This document shows positions 60,145 to 64,000 of a stretch of DNA of 64,000 bases, in pieces (position 1 is the first letter of the stretch; each line of letters starts with the position of its first letter). This stretch comes from Senecio squalidus (lineage: Eukaryota; Streptophyta; Magnoliopsida; Asterales; Asteraceae), in NCBI GenBank assembly GCA_910822075.1, contig CAJVGC010000060.1, forward strand, positions 7,440,001 to 7,504,000, read 5' to 3'. The notes below the pieces were generated by a model. That model was not told the origin of the DNA. It did no database searches and worked only from the letters and a program-made list of their open reading frames with translations. A program made the position numbers and the translations under genes.

Positions 60145-60856
60145 TCTCACCACACTCATAACAAGACCCCGGTACACACTTGCAGAAAAGCTCGGTATGT
60201 CCGAGTTTCTTGCACCGATCACAATTCCAACAAGCAACCTCCGGTACATGACCACCTCCACACTTGCCACACTTAGGGCGCTTGCCCTGACTACTACCAA
60301 CTGCGGCGTAAGACTGAATAGGCTGGGGACTCTGATCCTGTCCCCGAGATCTCTTCCTAGAGTCTGGCCTAGATTTCCTACCATGACGGCCGCTAGTATC
60401 CTTACGGATCACCGTCCGCTGCAATGCTCCACCCCGAATCATACTCTCCGTGAGGGAGAAGGAAATATCCACCGCGCTCCTCAGGGTACCTGGACGGGAA
60501 GGAATGATGTTGTCCCGCATAGTCAGGGGCAACCCGTCCACGTATCTGGTAATCCTCTCCTGCTCTGTACGGACCAATCGAGGAACTAGAACTATCAGGT
60601 CATAAAACCTATCCGTCTAACCCCGGACATCGAAACCCTGCATAGTCAGGTTCCACAACTCCTGCTCGAGACGCTGCAACTCATGCGCCGGCACAAACAC
60701 CTCCCTCATCAACATCTTGAGGCTCTCCCATGTCATCACGCTGGTGGTCACTCGACCCTGAATCCTCACAACTGAGTTCCACCATGTAAGGGACTTTCCC
60801 TTAAACAGGTGGGTCGCGTACTTGACGCGATCCTCGAAAGCACAACCCGAGACATC
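60145..60856 (-). pseudogene. gag (capsid and first zinc knuckles) of the older minus-strand gypsy element
   Basis: On the minus strand from about 60856: CAFEDRVKYATHLFKGKSLT and WWNSV (capsid core), then ERITRYVDGLPLTMRDNI, a basic linker (SRKRSRGQ), a CWNCDRCKKLGHTELFC zinc knuckle, and the first half of a second CCHC knuckle (CYECGEKG). This is cut exactly at the 10.6-kb insertion and continues at 49503. A stop lies near 60620. The gag N-terminus and 5' LTR are missing, replaced by hAT sequence. Confidence 0.85.
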
Positions 60857-61589
60857 ATTTAATTTTTTCCAAATATTGGATCATAAGGGTGTGACAATTG
60901 GTAAAATGGTTTATAAATGCTTAAATTATTGGGGCATTGATCGGGTTTTTACGGTTACGGTTGATAATGCCGCTTCTAATGATGGTGCAATTAGATATCT
61001 AAAGTCTATGCTTAAGGGACCTAATTCTATCTTAGATTGTAAGTATATGCATTTGAGGTGTTGTGCTCATATCATCAACTTGGTTGTGAGAGATGGTTTA
61101 GAAGAACAAATCGCATCAATTAGCAAGATTCGAAATGCGGTGAAGTTTTTGAGATCCTCTCCTTCTAGATACATGAGCTTCTTAGATTGTGTTGGAAAAA
61201 CAAATATTTCGTGTAAACACAAACCATGCCTAGATGTGGAAACCCGGTGGGATTCAACATTTTTGATGTTGCAAACAGCTGAGAAGTATAAGCCCGCGTT
61301 TGATAGGTATTTTATTTATGTTCATTAAATATTATTTACCGTTATATATGTTAATATAAGTTGTAATTTATTTGTGTAGGCTTCAAGAGGTGGATATAAA
61401 CTATCGTAATTACTTTCAAGCTCATGTGGATGAGGAAGAAAATACTAGAAAGAGAAAAAGTAACGATAGAGTTTTACGGGCTCCGGAAGATGAGGATTGG
61501 GAAAATGAAAGGTATATACTACCGTACTTACTTTCAAGCTCATGTATGATATTTAAGTATAATATTCTATATGACACTTGCATTGATTT

Positions 61590-61655
61590 AGGTAATTAGG
61601 TAATTATATGACACTAGCATTGATTTAGGTAATTAGGTAATTATATGACACTAGT
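61590..61655. repeat. Short tandem repeat in the hAT intron
   Basis: Units of ATTTAGGTAATTAGGTAATT and ATATGACACTAG recur before and, in part, after the tubulin insert (again near 61770). Confidence 0.7.
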
Positions 61656-61739
61656 GGAATTTGAGATCATACAGACAGCACGTTGAACCTTTGCCAAATC
61701 ACCACCGGGAACCACAGTTAGAGGCTGGTAATTGATACC
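61647..61739 (-). pseudogene. TUA: Alpha-tubulin coding fragment inside the hAT intron
   Basis: The minus strand reads 31 codons matching the conserved C-terminal part of alpha-tubulin: GINYQPLTVV, then PGGDLAKVQRAVCMISN and STSV. Only one residue differs from the usual (QPP to QPL). The core (61655-61739) lies between two ACTAG pentamers (61650-61654 and 61740-61744). No more of the tubulin gene is nearby, so this is a short captured or filler fragment. Confidence 0.85.
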
Positions 61740-62757
61740 ACTAGCATTTTCAATTTTGAATAGGACATTAGGTAATTATATGACATTAGCATTGATTTAT
61801 ATATTGTTATATATACGATAGTAATATCCTTTTAAATTTTATTTGTTATCTGTAGGAATTTTATCGAATACTTGAAGATATTTTTTGATGTTACAAATAG
61901 AGTATCTTGTTCGAAGTATGTGACTTCAAATTTGCTTTTTATCGAGCTTACTAAAATGAGTGCAAACATATCAAATATGTGTTTAGATGATGATGAGAAA
62001 AAGAGAAGGATGGCCATGTCAATGAAATTGAAATATGACAAATATTGGGATAACAATGATAATGCTAACTTGTTGTTGCACATTCCATTGGTTTTAGATC
62101 CCCGTAGGAAAAAGTTTTATCTTGAATTTTGCTTGAACATGATCTATGGTGAGAATTCGGTGAAAGGTAACGAGATTTTGACACGAGTGAAAAATGCTTT
62201 AGATGAGTTGTTCGAACATTACAAGATGAAAATGGAAAAAACACATCCAAAATCATTCTTTTCTCCATCTTCTACCTCTAGCGAGTCTAGTGGTTATAGA
62301 AAAGTTGACATGGATAGTAATTTTAAGATGTTTAAGGAAGAAAAAAGGACTTGGGGTTAATAAGACCGAGGTGCAAGTTTATATGTCCGATGAACCCGAA
62401 GAAATTGACGGTGATTTTGATATTCTAAGTTGGTGGAAAAGTCATTCTAATAGGTTTCCCGTACTTTCTCAAGTGGCTAGACATGTCTTAGGAATGCCCG
62501 TTTCCACCGTAGCATCGGAGTCGGCCTTTAGTACCGGTGGAAGGGTGATTGATAGATTTAGAAGCTGCCTAACCCCAACGATCGCCGAAGCTTTAATTTG
62601 CTCTCAAGATTGGTTACGATCTACACCGGTAGATATAGAGTTTGAAGATATGTCTATTAAAGACATAGAAGAAACTACCGAAAGATTGGTGAGGATGGAA
62701 GTTGGTAAGAATTTTCTAATATTGTTTATACGTTTTTATTTATTAAATACTACCTAA

Positions 62758-63872
62758 ATGTGTTGCATAAAGATGCGATATAGAAAGAAGCTAATAAATC
62801 GATCTCAGACAATGCCCGGGTATTACACTAATTAATAATCAAGTTTACACCAACTTTGAATGAATACCAAAATAAAGTAAATAATTAAAACTAGGGAATT
62901 CAACTAACAGCCAATTCTTCATCGAAGAGAGCTTTCTGCGATGTGCGGGAAATTTAGAAACGTTAACCCCAAATCCTAACTTTATTTTATTTATTTTTTC
63001 CTTTTCTTTGAATGCTTATTATATACTCTTTTATTTTTAACACCTTTAGCCCATTTTATGTAGAAAATTGCTAACCATGGTTATAGGAACTATTAATTAC
63101 GAATTCGAACTCACATAATAATGTTTTACGTTGTAGCAATTACTTATAAATAAGTATAGCTTAAAGGTAAAACAACTAAAGTCATTGCTTTAGGCCTCTA
63201 AAATTTAAAGGCTCCAAATTTTCAAGCCTTCGGAAATATAAAAAACTTAATCCTCAATGCATTGATACAAACATGTTAATGATGTGTTACGAATTCAAGT
63301 TCGCTAATTTTAATCCCAACACTTTTTATCTTTCACAAAAGCATCATATTGAAATTCGCTTTAGGCCTCGAAAACGCTAGAGCCGCCCTTGTTCATAAAT
63401 GAATGAGTGGTTACTTAAATGTACGGGTGATTATTATTAATGTTCAATGCGATTATATATGTGAAAACTTTTTAAATATAGTTAACGATATATTTCCATT
63501 TTTTTCTATTTTTTTATTACTCTAATAATGTACATTTTTTCATCCCTTATCTAAAAAGAAAATCATCTACTTAACAAGATTAGGAAGCTAATAATCCATG
63601 TTGTAACTCCAACATTTGATGACAGTTTTATCTAATTTAAAATTGCCTCTTTTGACAATCATTAATATAAGTTTCGTTACATTCGTCTAAAACACATTTA
63701 GCTGGCATAGAAGATCTTTACCTTATCATTTTCGGAACTAGAGAATTAGTTTGTTTGACCTAAAAGTCAAAGTGGAAGGTGATAGTTGAGATTGGATGAG
63801 TTGATAAATTGGGTTAGACGATAATTTTTATTTTTTGAACATGTATTTGTGACACCTCTTATAACATAAATA
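62758..63872. other. Intergenic with a hAT-like remnant
   Basis: 63185-63385 has GCTTTAGGCCTCTAAAATTT on the left and GCTTTAGGCCTCGAAAACGC on the right, ending AGAGCCGCCCTTG. This resembles hAT ends of the 15580 family, but there is no coding sequence or clear TSD. The rest is AT-rich without a supported gene. Confidence 0.4.
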
Positions 63873-64000
63873 AAAGATTTACCCGCCAAAAAATCAAACC
63901 CTTTTCTTTCACATATACAAATAGCTCCTTTGTTCATCAAAATCGCTGCGATTAACAAGCATAATCATTACTCATTTTCCTTTTCTTTCATTCGAGAATC
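63873..64000 (+). promoter_or_regulatory. Flank resembling the 5' region of the acidic-repeat gene; probable paralogue beyond the edge
   Basis: GATTTACCCGCC, ATATACAAATAG (63913-63924), TTCATCAA, CTCATTTTCC and TTCGAGAATC occur in the same order as GATTTACCCGCC, ATATACAAATAG (34749-34760), TTGATCAA, GTCATTTTC and TTCAAGAATT ahead of the ATG at 34818. A start codon is therefore expected a few bases past the end of the window. Confidence 0.5.

Larger units (their letters stand above)
60857..62757 (+). pseudogene. hAT transposase pseudogene (RICESLEEPER/BED-type), N-terminus missing
   Basis: It starts abruptly with FNFFQILDHKGVTIGK and contains WGIDRVFTVTVDNAASND, CCAHIINLVVRDGL and VETRWDSTFLM. 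An intron-like gap (about 61307-61380) precedes LQEVDINYRNYFQ. A second gap (about 61512-61857) precedes EYLKIFFDVTNRVSCSKYVT. After RRMAMSMKLKYDKYW and a frame shift near 62345 comes the C-terminal dimerisation domain DILSWWKSH, FPVLSQVARHVLGMPVSTVA and SESAFSTGGRVIDRF. The BED zinc finger and first part of the catalytic fold are absent, because the gypsy gag is joined at 60856/60857. Inactive. Confidence 0.85.

Noticed and set aside
12000..63000. Possible CRISPR-like array in the spaced repeats at 39777-39965 or 12140-12310
   Set aside because: Units are imperfect, without unique spacers, and lie within a plant LTR and a MITE; the genome is eukaryotic.

Overview
The window is nuclear DNA of a flowering plant. 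The DNA is AT-rich, the genes have introns with GT..AG borders, and the two recognisable genes are closest to eudicot proteins. The style of the repeats (large Tekay-type Ty3/gypsy elements whose LTRs end in GCGGGGTGTGACA) suggests an Asteraceae-like genome, but that is inference. Most of the 64 kb is repetitive.

Genes. A 19-exon minus-strand gene (171-7604) encodes the TRAPPII subunit TRS130 (TRAPPC10 homologue) and looks intact. A 98-residue basic Ser/Arg/Pro-rich protein (10519-10815, minus) is of unknown function. A three-exon NAC transcription factor (25390-26691, minus) belongs to the NAM/NARS1 type. A small two-exon gene (34818-35504, plus) encodes an acidic repeat protein. The last 130 bases of the window resemble that gene's 5' flank, so a paralogue probably starts just past the right edge.

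Small transposons, 8.6-39.0 kb. Many have target-site duplications (TSDs) that can be read directly. There are two ~1.2-kb Mutator-type elements with 9-bp TSDs. One (12638-13844) carries the first exon of a YKT6 SNARE gene joined to part of a membrane-protein gene; the other (27870-29081) carries a piece of a conserved-looking plant gene. There is a hAT element with an 8-bp TSD and a snRNA-gene-like promoter (15580-16730), a hAT MITE (27187-27580), a foldback MITE, and a MITE split by a 3.2-kb solo LTR (19335-22502). Three MITEs lie against (TA)n tracts.

Retrotransposon block, 39.7-60.9 kb. A Copia LTR with primer-binding site and leader (39668-41303) abuts the 3' end of a decayed minus-strand gypsy element. 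A 2.6-kb segment spanning that junction is present three times in tandem (40898-48489). The gag zinc knuckle of the same gypsy element is split by a younger 10.6-kb plus-strand gypsy element (49509-60139, TSD TCCCT). That element has both LTRs, an extra ORF ending in a transmembrane segment, a gag without its capsid core, and a broken pol. The older gypsy gag then fuses at about 60856 to a hAT transposase pseudogene (60857-62757), one intron of which holds an 85-bp piece of an alpha-tubulin gene.

No intact autonomous transposon, rRNA gene, functional tRNA gene or CRISPR array was seen. All calls come from reading the sequence; no database search was made.
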